Shown here: positions 33,326 through 46,215 of the stretch, piece after piece
How positions within the stretch are numbered: position 1 is the first letter of the stretch
Layout: each line of letters starts with the position of its first letter
Source of the DNA: Platycnemis pennipes
Taxonomy: Eukaryota > Arthropoda > Insecta > Odonata > Platycnemididae
DNA: 64,000 nucleotides
Direction of reading: 5' to 3'
Assembly (NCBI GenBank): GCA_933228895.1
Contig: OW121847.1
Span: 89,817,656-89,881,655 of the forward strand
Notes under the pieces: model-generated
What the model was told of the DNA's origin: nothing
The model's database searches: none
The model's input: the letters and a program-made list of their open reading frames with translations, nothing else
Made by a program: the position numbers and the translations under genes

Positions 33326-36300
33326 TGAACACTGAGGAACACCCTGCAGGAATACAGAGTAGAGGAGGAGACAATGCCAGTCATGTTTTCCAGCTGGATG
33401 GCATTGGGGATCTCTTCTCTGAAGCATGAGGGATATATGTGTTCAGCAATCCTGGAGTATTATTAAGTGTATCATTTCCTCTAGGTAGGTGGAAATAAAA
33501 TACACTAAATATGGCTTATATATCAATAGAATGATGTGAGCAAATGCAGAGTATGGAGCTATGTAATTACATATTTCTCAGTGTTTTAATAACTGTTTGT
33601 TCCTTCCATGTTGGAACTTGTATGGGTGTAGAAAATCGAAAATGGCTAAGTGACCTTAGGTGCAATCCTGTGGATCTTGAACATCATGTGAATTTCTTGT
33701 TTTGGATCATTGGGAAGGGACACTGAGCATCTGTGATGGCATGGTTCCTTGATATGTTATTGGTAAGTGGAGAATTAATGTCGTGGTGGGCACTTATTTT
33801 TGGTGTAATGTAAAGTTTCTGAAAAAGTGGTACAAGTTATTCATGCTGGTTAATTTCAGACAGACAATCACCAGCCCTCGTGAGGTGGATCGTTAATGGA
33901 AATGTTTAGAAGATAATCTGTCTATTGAAGAGGAAGCGGGGATTGGGTGGAGCGGTGAGTGCCTTTGTGTTACTGAGAAGGGAAAGGATGCATGGGTGAT
34001 GAGGACGGCTCATAAGATAATACGGTTTGGCAAAAAGGTGAATTGTATTGGAAATTGCGACATCATAATGGTGTCAATTACTCTTTTCCATGACAGTAGT
34101 GGTACAATTACTTAACTCTGTTACATTTCAGAGAATATATAACATTGATTTGCTGTGGATTCAAAATAGAAATGAGTGGACTATAATCGGGGCAATCACC
34201 TGGCAGTATTGAGTGGAAGGAGCTGAGTGTGGTGCAATGGATGCAGAACCAGTGGGGAGATACAGCAGTTTGATTTTTGGAAAGCAATGGAGAATGATAT
34301 CTAGACATGGATTGTGGGTTGGTAAGAGGAAATTTGTTTTGTTGTGAGTTTAGATTGACACACAAGGTTTCCCCTACGGACACGATTGAGCCGCGTCAAT
34401 CTATTCCGACAAGGGTTTACTTGGCCTCCATGGATATTATGACTTTATCCATTCTTATTATATCTTCAGCTCCTAAGGACCATTTCTCTGCGGAACTACG
34501 TGATGATAATTTGCATTTTGAATTTAAAGGTGCATTAAGGACCTCCCATGCTACTAGTATGATATTGAAGGATACATCTCATTTTCAACCCTCTGGGGAA
34601 TTGGAACCTTATCAGTTCAACATGGAAGCATTATGATTGGATGTGTGGATTCCTTTGGTGAGTGAAATCTGATAAATCATAATAATTTAGAAAGTGGAAT
34701 ATTTTTCAGGGGATGGAGAGGGTATTTGGTTTCCATAAATGGTGGAAAATGTTAAATATTGACACAATTACAATAGGTTTAGAATGATTTTTTGCCACCG
34801 GGTTCACGGCATTGGAGGTTAAAGATCAACCACAACTCTGTGGATTAAGGTTGGAGGTGTGGGCAGAGATAAAATGTTTACTCTATAATTGGCCATTTGA
34901 AATACACCTGAAGAAAAAACATGACCAGGAATATGTTGAAAGTGAATTACCAGCTTGCATTAGAAGGGGGAAAAGAAATATTTCCTTATAATTCACCACA
35001 GTAATTTATAGTGGAAGGACACTAGATAATATTGTAATTTGAAGATGCTTAAGTATCTGTAATGTGAAAGAAATTATCAGAAATAAGCCGATGAGTGTTA
35101 AGAGGTCACAGTTGTATTTGAATTGAGAAAAAAATGAAAAAGAAATAGCAGTTGCTACGTTATTTAAGTGATGACTAACCGAACGCGCACAAAAGAATGA
35201 ATTGTGGATATTGGGTGCATGGTGAAAGCAGAAACTAACATAGGTTAGAAATGAATGAGATGAAAAGAGAGGTAACTCATAAAATAATGGAGAAAATATG
35301 GAGGATATTGAGCAACTTCTTCCGGGACTGGGTACAACATATTGAGATATTTATGAGAAAATATTGCTGAACGTTGGTATGAGCAGAAACAGTTGAAAAA
35401 TGCCTGGAACAAGTGAACGATATAGGTTGGATGTCAATGGGTGAATGAAAAGGAGAAAACTAAATCAAGTATTTATGAAATTGTAATTGGCAAATAATTG
35501 GTCAAGATGAATGAATTTCTCTCTGTGGATGTTATGCTATAGTGCGTGTTCGGTTGTAATTCCATTAAGGCACTTGCAGCTAGATTTCAATCTTGAATTT
35601 CATATGGAGTTTTATAGGAATGAATTGAAATCATAATTGGGTGCATCGCTTATAGGGACTTGACAGTAAAAAGTTTACAGAAATAGATAATAATTCATGT
35701 TAGATTTTCCGCAGTGGAAAAATGAAGTGGTTAATGTGACTGGATCATGTTATATGTAATGTGTGCAGAAATGTGTAGATTTTGATGGAGTCAATATCTG
35801 ATTTTATGGTAGGTTATAAATAAAAATTACATTTTCATGCCATGGTACAGCATAATAGTGGTTAATAATTTCTCTGTGGAGCAGGAAAAAACTCTTTTGA
35901 ATTTGCCTACACTATTCTCTAGGACTGGAAAGAAATGAAAAGGGTTAGAAATTCTCTGCAAGGGAGAATTTTACTGAGGAGAGGGACAGGAGAATTTTTT
36001 TAAAATCTCATACTAGCCTTCCAGTTGGAAACAAAGGGTATTTGGTAAAACAAATTGGGATGTGATTGTTAAATCAGGCAGTGGATTAGAAATGGATGAT
36101 CTGAGTAAAATGCACGGATAAGTTCTGGAAAAGGTGAGAGGAAAATGCCAGGATTACAGATATTGGCCCATTAGATGGTGCTTTTATTTGTACTCCGACC
36201 TAATATTAATAAGATGTTGTTCATGTGCACAGGTGTGAAAAATATTAACTAGTTATGATTCATAGATAACATTTGGTTGATGATACGTATCCTTCTCGGA

Positions 36301-39300
36301 TGTTTACTCGATGCACGTACAGCGTGGTTTCCCAGTGGTCTGGGAAAATCTGGAAATCAGGGAAAAGTCAGGGAATTTGGAAATGAGGAAAAGTCAAGAA
36401 TAACTCGGGTAGAATGTTTCCGGAATTCTGCACCCGGAATTCGAGCAACTCAGCCAGTCATCTTGCCAACAGTGATTAAGCAAAGATATGAAAAGGATGA
36501 GAAACTGACGGAAACATTCACTAATTTGGATTGATACACCTTGTGGGCTATGGTAGGCATTGAAGTTTACTAAAAATCAGCTCAACATGGATAATCAATC
36601 TTCATTCCCTCTAGAAAATTGAATTCCCTTGTTAACGTTCATGATGCTCGCACCCAACCACCCTACCCCACATCAGACGCTAGTATGTTGCAGGGGTGGA
36701 GTTGGGTATCGATCGGAAGGGGTTATAAATGATTAAGGCTGATTGAAGAGAAGAACAATGTATTTTAGAAATAACTCATAATTATTACATTACCTACAAT
36801 CTTAAAATCGAGTCCAAAAGTGTTAAGTTTTTCCTAGGAAAGTCAAGTGATTTGGGATAGATAAAAAAAAAACATTTTGATTCATCAATGTAATTTCATG
36901 TTCCTCTTGCATTTCAGTAATGGCAAACGGAAATGGTGTGTTTGGAGGATTTGAAAAAGTAGGCCTGGTATAGCTTTTACTCTGCTGGCTATGTGTAGCA
37001 GAAATGTGGGGGATGTATATTTTTGAGAATCTTCCTGTGTGATCTGTGGCAAAAATGCCGAGTGAAATGGTGATGACATTGGAAAATGGGATTTTGAAAG
37101 GTGATGGTGGAGAAGAGTGGTGTCAATTGGAAGCTACGTCACGTGTGATTTTGTGTTGTGGTGTGCCCTATGGTCTGTTTTTCAGTGCTAGTGTGTTAGT
37201 TATGTGATATTTTAGGAAAAGTGGAGAAGGTAGGGGTATAGTTTAATAGCCTTCTAGGTTGGGTGTTAGTGTAGTGATAAGTGTTCCCTTGGAATATCTT
37301 ACGAAGACACCCCAAGAATGACAGTGGACAGGAGAGGGATTCCAGCTGCAATGGAGGTAAAGGAAGTGGGCTCTCACACAAGGTAGGGATCTACAGTCCG
37401 TCCCACACTCATTCTTTCCTCACCCCTCATCTTCCCCTCGGTAGGTAGGACAGTCATAGCTTGATGGTTCATGGTAGTGGGTGAACAAGATTTGCCAATA
37501 GGATACAAAGTGTGTGAGGTGGATTGAGATGTATGGATGCGTTGAGGATATGATGTAAGGCTTTATCCAATGTTAGGACCCAGAATTGGGTGATAGAGAT
37601 TTGAGTTCTGATGATGATTGGTTAATTTCCGTATTGGTGAGATACCTAAGAGGCTAGGGCCCAGGATTGGGCATTAAAGAGAATAACTTACATTAAAGGG
37701 CACTGTGTTTGCATACGGTGATCGATGGGTTTATGGTTACATCTTTCTGGGTTGGGTCATGAGGACTCTGCATTTAGTGTTGGTCTCGACATGGAAATCG
37801 AGTAGATGTGAGTCATGCGTTTGACGTGAGTGGCATTCCTGTACGAAAACCTTATCCCTCGGAGCTGGTTGAAGTTGATGTCTTCACTTGAAGGTGGTGA
37901 ACAACGTAGCTGATTGTACGAAGACACAATGGAAGAACAGTGTTTGGTGAGGACAATCTTGTTGTTCGTGCTGAGGGAGTATTCGAATTTGATTATACAT
38001 CTGCATTGATGTTGCTTTTGGTTACAGATGGGTGACTGGGACAGGAATAATCCAGCCTCCTACAACCATCTCTTCTGAATAGAACCCAGTCGTGGATATT
38101 TGATCATATTTGGGTTTCCCACCAAGTGTCAAGGAGTGACTTGAGTATGTCTGATGAGAAGAATATGAAGAGCTCTTAGGATGTTGCCGAGATGGGTGCT
38201 TTTACTGAAGAAAGGCTCAGGGAAGAGATTGATTGGAGGGATCCTGTGGGTTATCCTGAAAGGATAGCATTGATGATGAAATGCTGTGACAGTCTTTCAA
38301 TATTGGAATATCTCTTCTCTAATGTTTGGAAGGGAACCTGCGCACCGTTGAAGATCATGGCTGATAATACGAAAACTGTTAGGTAAGTGGAGAAATATTT
38401 TGGAAATGGGGACTTGAATTTGGTATAGCTTAACCTTTTTCACTGAAATCAGTGCACAACTCAGATCCTCTGTGTCATTTCAAGAAAGTGATGCGGGGAA
38501 TGCCACGGACGGGCTGAGTGAGCAATAGGATTTTGCAGAGATGGGGGCAACTACTGAGCTTCCATTGAAGAAAGAGGCACGGTTAGGAGGAGGACATGCA
38601 CGATTGATGGAAGGTTCCTGTTGTGTTTTGTACCTGGAGAGCATTGGCGGCCTCGGTTTTGATGCAAGACTGAAGTCATGATTTCAACATTTCTTGATGT
38701 GCATAAGGTGTCGAATGGACACAAAATACATGCAAGGTAAGTGGAAAGCAAATCAGCAGGAATTTGATGATATTTTAATTGGATGAGAGGCTTAAATGTT
38801 AGAAATACAAGGAATTATATATCTCAGTGTTCTCATGACCATTTTTTTCTTCCATTTTAGGCTGTTCTGGTGGCACAACTCATTACCATCGTATTCCATA
38901 AATGAAATGCTGTGGTAGTGGTGGTTGAATGGAATGTTATTTCTCTGATGGCTGGAAGGAAACTGCGCAACGGTGAAGATCATGGCTGGTAATAATAATA
39001 TTGTTTGGTAAGTGGAGAATTTTTGTGAATGTGTGCACTTGATTTGGGTTGGCTTTTACATGAAATCAGTGGTACCTACAACTCAATCCCTGTTTGTCAT
39101 TTCAGAACACCATTATCCAATGCTGAATGTGCATTTGGAATAGGGATGTGTGGAGCATAATCCGGCCAATCATCAGGAAATGGTGCAGGAAAGGATCCAT
39201 GTGTGGTGTAAAGGATGAGAAAGAGCGGGGAAATGCAGCCATTTGAATCCAGGAGGCAATGGAGGAGGAAAATTATGCTGATATCAGGACACGGAGTTTG

Positions 39301-39990
39301 GTACGGTAAGAGGTATTGGCATTTGAGGTAAGTGACGTAAGCAGGAAACCCAAGGTTTTCCCAACAGACATGCCATGTATTATAGCAGGAAGGAGTTCAG
39401 TTCAGGTGGTCTCCATGGATGTGTCCAAAGTATGCTTTGGACACCCTCTACATAGGCGCAGTTGGACAGATTACTGGAAAAGGAATCGCACATTGAATAT
39501 GGGTTAGTGAATGGAGAATGTGACAAGCAAGACATGTATGAAATTGTTTGCTGAAGGATATTATCACTGTATGTATTCCTGTCATATTTTCAGATCCTAC
39601 GGACCAATTTTACTAGGACCTACATGGAGATCATTGGCCTGTTGAAGCTGAAGGTGGACTAAGGACCTCCTGTGCTCCGAGTATGATACTGAAGTGTACG
39701 TAGGAATGGAACCATCTGGAAATTTGGATCATCCTCTGCTCAACCACATGAATGATAATGGCTGTAAATATTTAATCCTTTGGTGAGTGATAATTGAATG
39801 GAATACTGTTGCTTTTCAAGGCATATCATTTTGGAGTGCTTGAAAAATGTTCCGAGGAATGGAATGTGAAATTGTTTTTTTTCCCACTAGATGTACTAAT
39901 AAAAGCCAAGGAGTGAACAATGATGTTTGAGGACATTATGTCATGGCTCTCAATGATCTGCAATGATGGCGGAAACTACATTAATATAAT
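33326..39990 (+). repeat. Repeat unit 6
   Basis: Complete unit of the right-hand subfamily: G2875, A5782, G6413, with A883, A3654, G5343 and A6235. No private base seen. Confidence 0.97.
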
Positions 39991-41908
39991 TGAACACTGA
40001 GGAACACCCTGCAGGAATACAGAGTAGAGGAGGAGACAATGCCAGTCATGTTTTCCAGCTGGATGGCATTGGGGATCTCTTCTCTGAAGCATGAGGGATA
40101 TATGTGTTCAGCAATCCTGGAGTATTATTAAGTGTATCATTTCCTCTAGGTAGGTGGAAATAAAATACACTAAATATGGCTTATATATCAATAGAATGAT
40201 GTGAGCAAATGCAGAGTATGGAGCTATGTAATTACATATTTCTCAGTGTTTTAATAACTGTTTGTTCCTTCCATGTTGGAACTTGTATGGGTGTAGAAAA
40301 TCGAAAATGGCTAAGTGACCTTAGGTGCAATCCTGTGGATCTTGAACATCATGTGAATTTCTTGTTTTGGATCATTGGGAAGGGACACTGAGCATCTGTG
40401 ATGGCATGGTTCCTTGATATGTTATTGGTAAGTGGAGAATTAATGTCGTGGTGGGCACTTATTTTTGGTGTAATGTAAAGTTTCTGAAAAAGTGGTACAA
40501 GTTATTCATGCTGGTTAATTTCAGACAGACAATCACCAGCCCTCGTGAGGTGGATCGTTAATGGAAATGTTTAGAAGATAATCTGTCTATTGAAGAGGAA
40601 GCGGGGATTGGGTGGAGCGGTGAGTGCCTTTGTGTTACTGAGAAGGGAAAGGATGCATGGGTGATGAGGACGGCTCATAAGATAATACGGTTTGGCAAAA
40701 AGGTGAATTGTATTGGAAATTGCGACATCATAATGGTGTCAATTACTCTTTTCCATGACAGTAGTGGTACAATTACTTAACTCTGTTACATTTCAGAGAA
40801 TATATAACATTGATTTGCTGTGGATTCAAAATAGAAATGAGTGGACTATAATCGGGGCAATCACCTGGCAGTTTTGAGTGGAAGGAGCTGAGTGTGGTGC
40901 AATGGATGCAGAACCAGTGGGGAGATACAGCAGTTTGATTTTTGGAAAGCAATGGAGAATGATATCTAGACATGGATTGTGGGTTGGTAAGAGGAAATTT
41001 GTTTTGTTGTGAGTTTAGATTGACACACAAGGTTTCCCCTACGGACACGATTGAGCCGCGTCAATCTATTCCGACAAGGGTTTACTTGGCCTCCATGGAT
41101 ATTATGACTTTATCCATTCTTATTATATCTTCAGCTCCTAAGGACCATTTCTCTGCGGAACTACGTGATGATAATTTGCATTTTGAATTTAAAGGTGCAT
41201 TAAGGACCTCCCATGCTACTAGTATGATATTGAAGGATACATCTCATTTTCAACCCTCTGGGGAATTGGAACCTTATCAGTTCAACATGGAAGCATTATG
41301 ATTGGATGTGTGGATTCCTTTGGTGAGTGAAATCTGATAAATCATAATAATTTAGAAAGTGGAATATTTTTCAGGGGATGGAGAGGGTATTTGGTTTCCA
41401 TAAATGGTGGAAAATGTTAAATATTGACACAATTACAATAGGTTTAGAATGATTTTTTGCCACCGGGTTCACGGCATTGGAGGTTAAAGATCAACCACAA
41501 CTCTGTGGATTAAGGTTGGAGGTGTGGGCAGAGATAAAATGTTTACTCTATAATTGGCCATTTGAAATACACCTGAAGAAAAAACATGACCAGGAATATG
41601 TTGAAAGTGAATTACCAGCTTGCATTAGAAGGGGGAAAAGAAATATTTCCTTATAATTCACCACAGTAATTTATAGTGGAAGGACACTAGATAATATTGT
41701 AATTTGAAGATGCTTAAGTATCTGTAATGTGAAAGAAATTATCAGAAATAAGCCGATGAGTGTTAAGAGGTCACAGTTGTATTTGAATTGAGAAAAAAAT
41801 GAAAAAGAAATAGCAGTTGCTACGTTATTTAAGTGATGACTAACCGAACGCGCACAAAAGAATGAATTGTGGATATTGGGTGCATGGTGAAAGCAGAAAC
41901 TAACATAG

Positions 41909-41913
41909 GTTAG
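41909..41913 (+). repeat. Target-site duplication, left copy
   Basis: GTTAG, directly before the TG of the 5' LTR. The empty site in the other units reads AGGTTAGAAATG, with a single GTTAG, which confirms the duplication. Confidence 0.97.
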
Positions 41914-42091
41914 TGAAACAAAGTAAATTTGTTAAATAATAATCGCGGATCAAATTAAAATAAATGTGTTGTTTTTCCATGGTTGTCATGGGGGAAATAG
42001 TTTGTTGATAACGAGGATTCGGAGCATAACGATATTGAACACGAAAGAGAATGGTTGTATCATTGATTTGAATAAAAAACTTAATCCAACA
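41914..42091 (+). repeat. 5' LTR, 178 bp
   Basis: Begins TGAAACAAAG and ends AATCCAACA. It differs from the 3' LTR at two positions: A versus G at its fifth base, and G versus T in the AAATGTGTTG / AAATGTTTTG word. By family knowledge it should carry the promoter for the full-length RNA. I see AT-rich stretches (for example TTAAATAATAAT near its start) but no unambiguous TATA box. Confidence 0.95.
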
Positions 42092-42094
42092 ATT

Positions 42095-42105
42095 TGGTAG
42101 CAGAG
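42095..42105 (+). other. Primer-binding site, initiator tRNA-Met type
   Basis: TGGTAGCAGAG, three bases after the 5' LTR. It is complementary to CTCTGCTACCA, the 3' end of animal initiator tRNA-Met. Plant copia elements usually have TGGTATCAGAGC here, so the one-base difference points to an animal host. It would prime minus-strand DNA synthesis. Confidence 0.85.
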
Positions 42106-42164
42106 CGTGGTTATAAGATACACGAGTGAAATTTCCAGGAGGTCAAGAAAAGTGACAAGGGAAA

Positions 42165-45100
42165 ATGTCAGACTTTGGAGTTTCAAGAATCGAGCCTCTA
42201 ACAAACAAGAATTATGGACTTTGGAGCATGAGATTGGTTGCAGTTCTTAAGGCGAAAGGATTGTATCAAGATATCATTTTCGGTGATGAACCAGAGAAGA
42301 ATGGTGCTGATGCAGCGGCTGTGGCGAAGTGGGAAGCCTGGTCAAAGAAGAACGACGAGGTCAACATGCTGATCATTATGACACTTTCGGCGGAGCAGGC
42401 GTTAGCATGTCAAGGTATTTCCAATGCAAAAGAGTTGTGGCTTTTGTTAAAGAAACGTCATGACGGTGTTGAGAAACATAGAAAGACTCAGTTAATGATT
42501 GAATTGGCTAAATTAGAAAAATTAGAGAAAGAAAGCATTGACGGTTATTTAACTAGAGCTCAAACATTAGAGACTCAACTTAAGGAAATGGGTAATAATA
42601 TTGAAGATTATGAATTAATTATGTACGTAATCGAGGGTCTACCAAAGAGTTTCAGTGAAGTTGCAACAGCGATTTCTTCCAATCCAACGGTGGATTTCGA
42701 ATTCATGAGAGGAGCACTTTTGCGATATGAGGAGAAAAACAAGAAATCAACCAATGAAGGAGAGGTCAAGGCTTTTAAGGCGAAGGTGCAGACTAAGAAA
42801 AAATGTTTCTGTTGTGGCAAAATTGGACATTTTGCTCGTGATTGCTGGCACAAGGACAAGGAGAACTCAATTGAGACTAAAGAAAATTCAAAGGATTTTT
42901 ACAAGAATAAGAGCAAATTCAAGGGAATTTTCAAAGGAGGCAAGAATCAACATGCATTTGAAGTGAGGGAGCATCACAAGATAAATGCAGAAAATGGAGT
43001 CACTTGGATGCTTGATTCGGCGTGCACATCTCACATGACTCATCAAGAGGAGTTATTGATTAATAAGAGGAAAGACAATGTGGAGATCGTGACGGCTGAA
43101 GCAGGCAGAAAGATTCACGCTGAATTTCGAGGAGAAATTGAAGGAACCAGCTATCTTGACGATGGTGAGGTAGCATTAACTATGAAAGACGTACTTTATG
43201 TTCCAGATTTAAACAGCAACTTGATGTCAGTTCCAAGTCTGGTCAAGATGGGCAAGAAAATAGTTATTGATGAAGATGGATTTGGAATTTATGACAAGAA
43301 AACAGGAGAATTAGTTGCACAGGGGATCTTTGAAGCAGATGCTTTTATGTTTCGAATGAGCACGGACAGCGATGAACGAGAGCTGAAGAAAGAAGTTTGC
43401 TTTAGCACAAGCGAAATAAATAGTAATTTATGGCACCAGAGGCTTGGTCACATTAACAATAATTATCTTTCTAGATTGGCGAAAGAGAATCTTGTCAGAG
43501 GACTCGAAAATGTGTCGATCAAGGACGACAACTGCGAGGATTGCATTCAAGGGAAACTGACGAGAGCACCATTCAAAGAAGTCGAAATCGAAGGTGCACA
43601 GCAGATCTTGGAAAGACTGCACGCGGATTTGTGTGGTCCAATGCAACAAGAATCAATTGGAGGGAGTAGGTACATGCTGACTATTGTGGACGAGTACAGC
43701 AGAAGATATTTCGTCGATTTTTTGAAGAGTAAAAGTGAAACTGCCGATAAACTGATCGAGTTTATTGAGAGAAAAGAGAACGAGACAGGACAAAAGGTCA
43801 AGAATTTTCGCTCAGACAATGGTACGGAATTTACCAACGACACATTGCAAGAATATTTCAAGAAGAAAGGCATCAAGCACGAGAGAACGACGATCTATTC
43901 TCCACAGAGCAACGGAATTGCTGAGAGAGCCAATCGAACGTTGGTGGAAATGGCTCGAACGTTACTCATTGCAGCTGGATTAACACTGATGTTTTGGGCA
44001 GAAGCCGTGTGGACTGCGAGCTACTTGCATGATCTTTCACCTACGAAGAAGAGGGATCAAGTTCCACTTGAGATTTGGAAAAACAAGAAACCATCGGTCA
44101 GACATCTCAGAGTTTTTGGCTGCAAGGTCTTCTACAGAAATGAAGATGTTCAAAAAAAGAAGCTTGACGTGAGATCAAAGGAAGCTGTGTTCGTGGGATA
44201 CTCGAAGAACAGGAGAGCCTACCGAGTATTTGACTTGAGTGACAGGAAGATTCACGAGAGTCGAGACGTAAAGTTCATTGAAGAAAAAATGGGTTTTCAG
44301 AAGAAGGAAGAAGACGTTGGTTATGACGAGACTAACTACGTTTTTATCCCAATTGAGAGGCAAGAGAATCGAGACGAACGACACGAGGAAGAAAACAATT
44401 CAGGAATTATCCATGACGTTGTTGAAGATTTTCAAGGACAATTCGACAGTGATGATGATTCATCTCATAAAAATCCGTTGGTAATTGTTCAAGCTGGAGA
44501 GAGAAGAAGAGGGAGAAAAAAAGGTGACACGAACGATGTCCTGAAACAGAGACACCAAGAAGAATTAAAAGGAATAGAAGATGAGTTAAGACAACAAGGA
44601 GTAAGAAGGTCAACGAGAGAGAAGAAGGAGCCCGATTGCATTGTCAATATGGTGCAAGAAATCAATCCAAGGAACTACAAAGAAGCGATCGAGTCCAAGG
44701 ACAAGATCAAATGGATTGAAGCAATGAACAAGGAATTGAAAAATATGAAAAATTATCGGACTTGGGAAATTGTTAACAAGCCAAAAGAGGTAAAATTAAT
44801 TCAAAGCAAATGGGTTTTCAAGAAAAAGGGAACCAAAGATGCAGAAGTATACAAGGCAAGACTGGTAGCTGATGGTTCACGACAGCGAATGGGAGTGGAT
44901 TACAAAAGCTCTTACAGTCCAGTGATGAAGCAAGAGTCATTGAAGACACTGTTGGCAATTGCAGCGAAGAAAAATTACAAAGTGGAGTTCATTGACGTCG
45001 AAGCAGCGTACTTGAACGCAGAATTGGACAGGCATGTGTACATGAATCCACCAAAAGGAGTAAACATTGAAGAAGGGAAGATATTTAGACTAAAGAAGAG

Positions 45101-46190
45101 TTTATATGGACTTCCAGAAGCAGGAAGATGTTGGTTTAAGAAATTATCTGGAATTTTGAAGGAATTGGGATTGAAACCATGTAAAGCAGATCCATGTGTA
45201 TTTGTCGAAGAGTCAAAGAAGGGATTTTTGGCAATTGGATGCTACGTGGATGACTGTATAATTGTTGGTGACAGTCAAAAGAAGATTGATCAACTGGTGG
45301 AAAAACTGAAAAAGCAATTGAAGATTAAGGTGTCAAAGGAGGATGAAGTGAAGTTCCTAGGAATAAAAATCAAAGAAGAAAAAGAAGGATTTATCATGGA
45401 ACAATCAAGCTACATCGAAGAAGTTATTGAGAGATTCGGAATAAAGAATTGCAATGGAGTGAAGACACCAGCAGCAAGTGGAGTCAAACTTGACGATTAC
45501 GAAGATTCGGAGAAAGCAAACAAGGATTTGTACCAAGAAATACTTGGATGTATTGGATATTTGGTGAGAGGGACGAGGCCGGACTTGGCATACACCTACA
45601 GCAAACTATCGCAGTACTCAAAAGATCCAAGGATGATTCATTACGAGGCGTTGAAGAGAGTTTTGAGATATTTGAAGGGGACCAAAGGGTATCGTTTGAA
45701 GATTGGCAGAGAAGTTGGAAGACTGGAGATTAGTTCAGATGCCAGTTGGTGTACCACTTTGGATTCGAAATCATTTGGCGGATATTCAGTGAAGATTGGA
45801 GACGCATTGATCAGTTGGAGAAGCGGAAAGCAGAAGATGGTAGCTTTATCAACTATGGAATCGGAGTTGGTGGCATTATGTGATGGAGTTTGTGAGGGCA
45901 TCTGGTTGACAGAGTTGTTAGAAGAGCTGGGACAATTTGAAGTTGTTGAACGACCAATAAAAGTTCGAACTGACAGTCAATCAGCATTGAATTGGAATAA
46001 CAATGAGAAGATCAACAAAGAAAACAAGCACATCAGAAGAATGTATCATTTTGTCAAGGATGAAATCAAAAATGGTGAGGTGGTTCTTCATCACGTGGGT
46101 TCAGCAGACTTGGAAACTGATGTTTTGACCAAGGACGTCAGCGAAGCATTAATGAAGAAGCACATTCCAAACTTGAGTTTAATTATTTAA
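42165..46190 (+). CDS. Copia-type Gag-Pol polyprotein
   Basis: 1,341 residues, one frame with no stop or shift, about the usual length for the family. It starts at the first ATG in this frame after the primer site, 73 bp past the LTR, and ends TAA 25 bp before the 3' LTR. Order: Gag domain (about 1-200); CCHC zinc knuckle C214-C217-H222-C227; aspartic protease motif WMLDSACTSHMT with D284; integrase zinc finger H424-H429-C457-C460; integrase core D488, D551, E587 (exactly 35 residues between the last two); copia-type integrase tail with GYSKNRRAYRVF; reverse transcriptase from about 866, with D944 and the YVDD box at 1027-1030; RNase H with D1192, the STMESE motif at 1229-1234, and D1270. Cleavage into capsid and enzymes and packaging in cytoplasmic particles are inferred from relatives. 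One oddity: the protease has DSA where DSG or DTG is usual. Small frames overlapping it on either strand are shadows. Confidence 0.97.
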   Translation: MSDFGVSRIEPLTNKNYGLWSMRLVAVLKAKGLYQDIIFGDEPEKNGADAAAVAKWEAWSKKNDEVNMLIIMTLSAEQALACQGISNAKELWLLLKKRHDGVEKHRKTQLMIELAKLEKLEKESIDGYLTRAQTLETQLKEMGNNIEDYELIMYVIEGLPKSFSEVATAISSNPTVDFEFMRGALLRYEEKNKKSTNEGEVKAFKAKVQTKKKCFCCGKIGHFARDCWHKDKENSIETKENSKDFYKNKSKFKGIFKGGKNQHAFEVREHHKINAENGVTWMLDSACTSHMTHQEELLINKRKDNVEIVTAEAGRKIHAEFRGEIEGTSYLDDGEVALTMKDVLYVPDLNSNLMSVPSLVKMGKKIVIDEDGFGIYDKKTGELVAQGIFEADAFMFRMSTDSDERELKKEVCFSTSEINSNLWHQRLGHINNNYLSRLAKENLVRGLENVSIKDDNCEDCIQGKLTRAPFKEVEIEGAQQILERLHADLCGPMQQESIGGSRYMLTIVDEYSRRYFVDFLKSKSETADKLIEFIERKENETGQKVKNFRSDNGTEFTNDTLQEYFKKKGIKHERTTIYSPQSNGIAERANRTLVEMARTLLIAAGLTLMFWAEAVWTASYLHDLSPTKKRDQVPLEIWKNKKPSVRHLRVFGCKVFYRNEDVQKKKLDVRSKEAVFVGYSKNRRAYRVFDLSDRKIHESRDVKFIEEKMGFQKKEEDVGYDETNYVFIPIERQENRDERHEEENNSGIIHDVVEDFQGQFDSDDDSSHKNPLVIVQAGERRRGRKKGDTNDVLKQRHQEELKGIEDELRQQGVRRSTREKKEPDCIVNMVQEINPRNYKEAIESKDKIKWIEAMNKELKNMKNYRTWEIVNKPKEVKLIQSKWVFKKKGTKDAEVYKARLVADGSRQRMGVDYKSSYSPVMKQESLKTLLAIAAKKNYKVEFIDVEAAYLNAELDRHVYMNPPKGVNIEEGKIFRLKKSLYGLPEAGRCWFKKLSGILKELGLKPCKADPCVFVEESKKGFLAIGCYVDDCIIVGDSQKKIDQLVEKLKKQLKIKVSKEDEVKFLGIKIKEEKEGFIMEQSSYIEEVIERFGIKNCNGVKTPAASGVKLDDYEDSEKANKDLYQEILGCIGYLVRGTRPDLAYTYSKLSQYSKDPRMIHYEALKRVLRYLKGTKGYRLKIGREVGRLEISSDASWCTTLDSKSFGGYSVKIGDALISWRSGKQKMVALSTMESELVALCDGVCEGIWLTELLEELGQFEVVERPIKVRTDSQSALNWNNNEKINKENKHIRRMYHFVKDEIKNGEVVLHHVGSADLETDVLTKDVSEALMKKHIPNLSLII

Positions 46191-46202
46191 AATTTGTCAC
46201 GC

Positions 46203-46213
46203 GAAAGGAGGAA
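46203..46213 (+). other. Polypurine tract
   Basis: GAAAGGAGGAA, an 11-nt purine run ending two bases before the 3' LTR. This is the expected place for the RNase H-resistant primer of plus-strand DNA synthesis. Confidence 0.8.
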
Positions 46214-46215
46214 TT

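Noticed and set aside
41986..45901. Small frames inside or overlapping the retrotransposon on both strands
   Set aside because: Shadows of the single Gag-Pol frame or antisense of the LTR; no independent motif.
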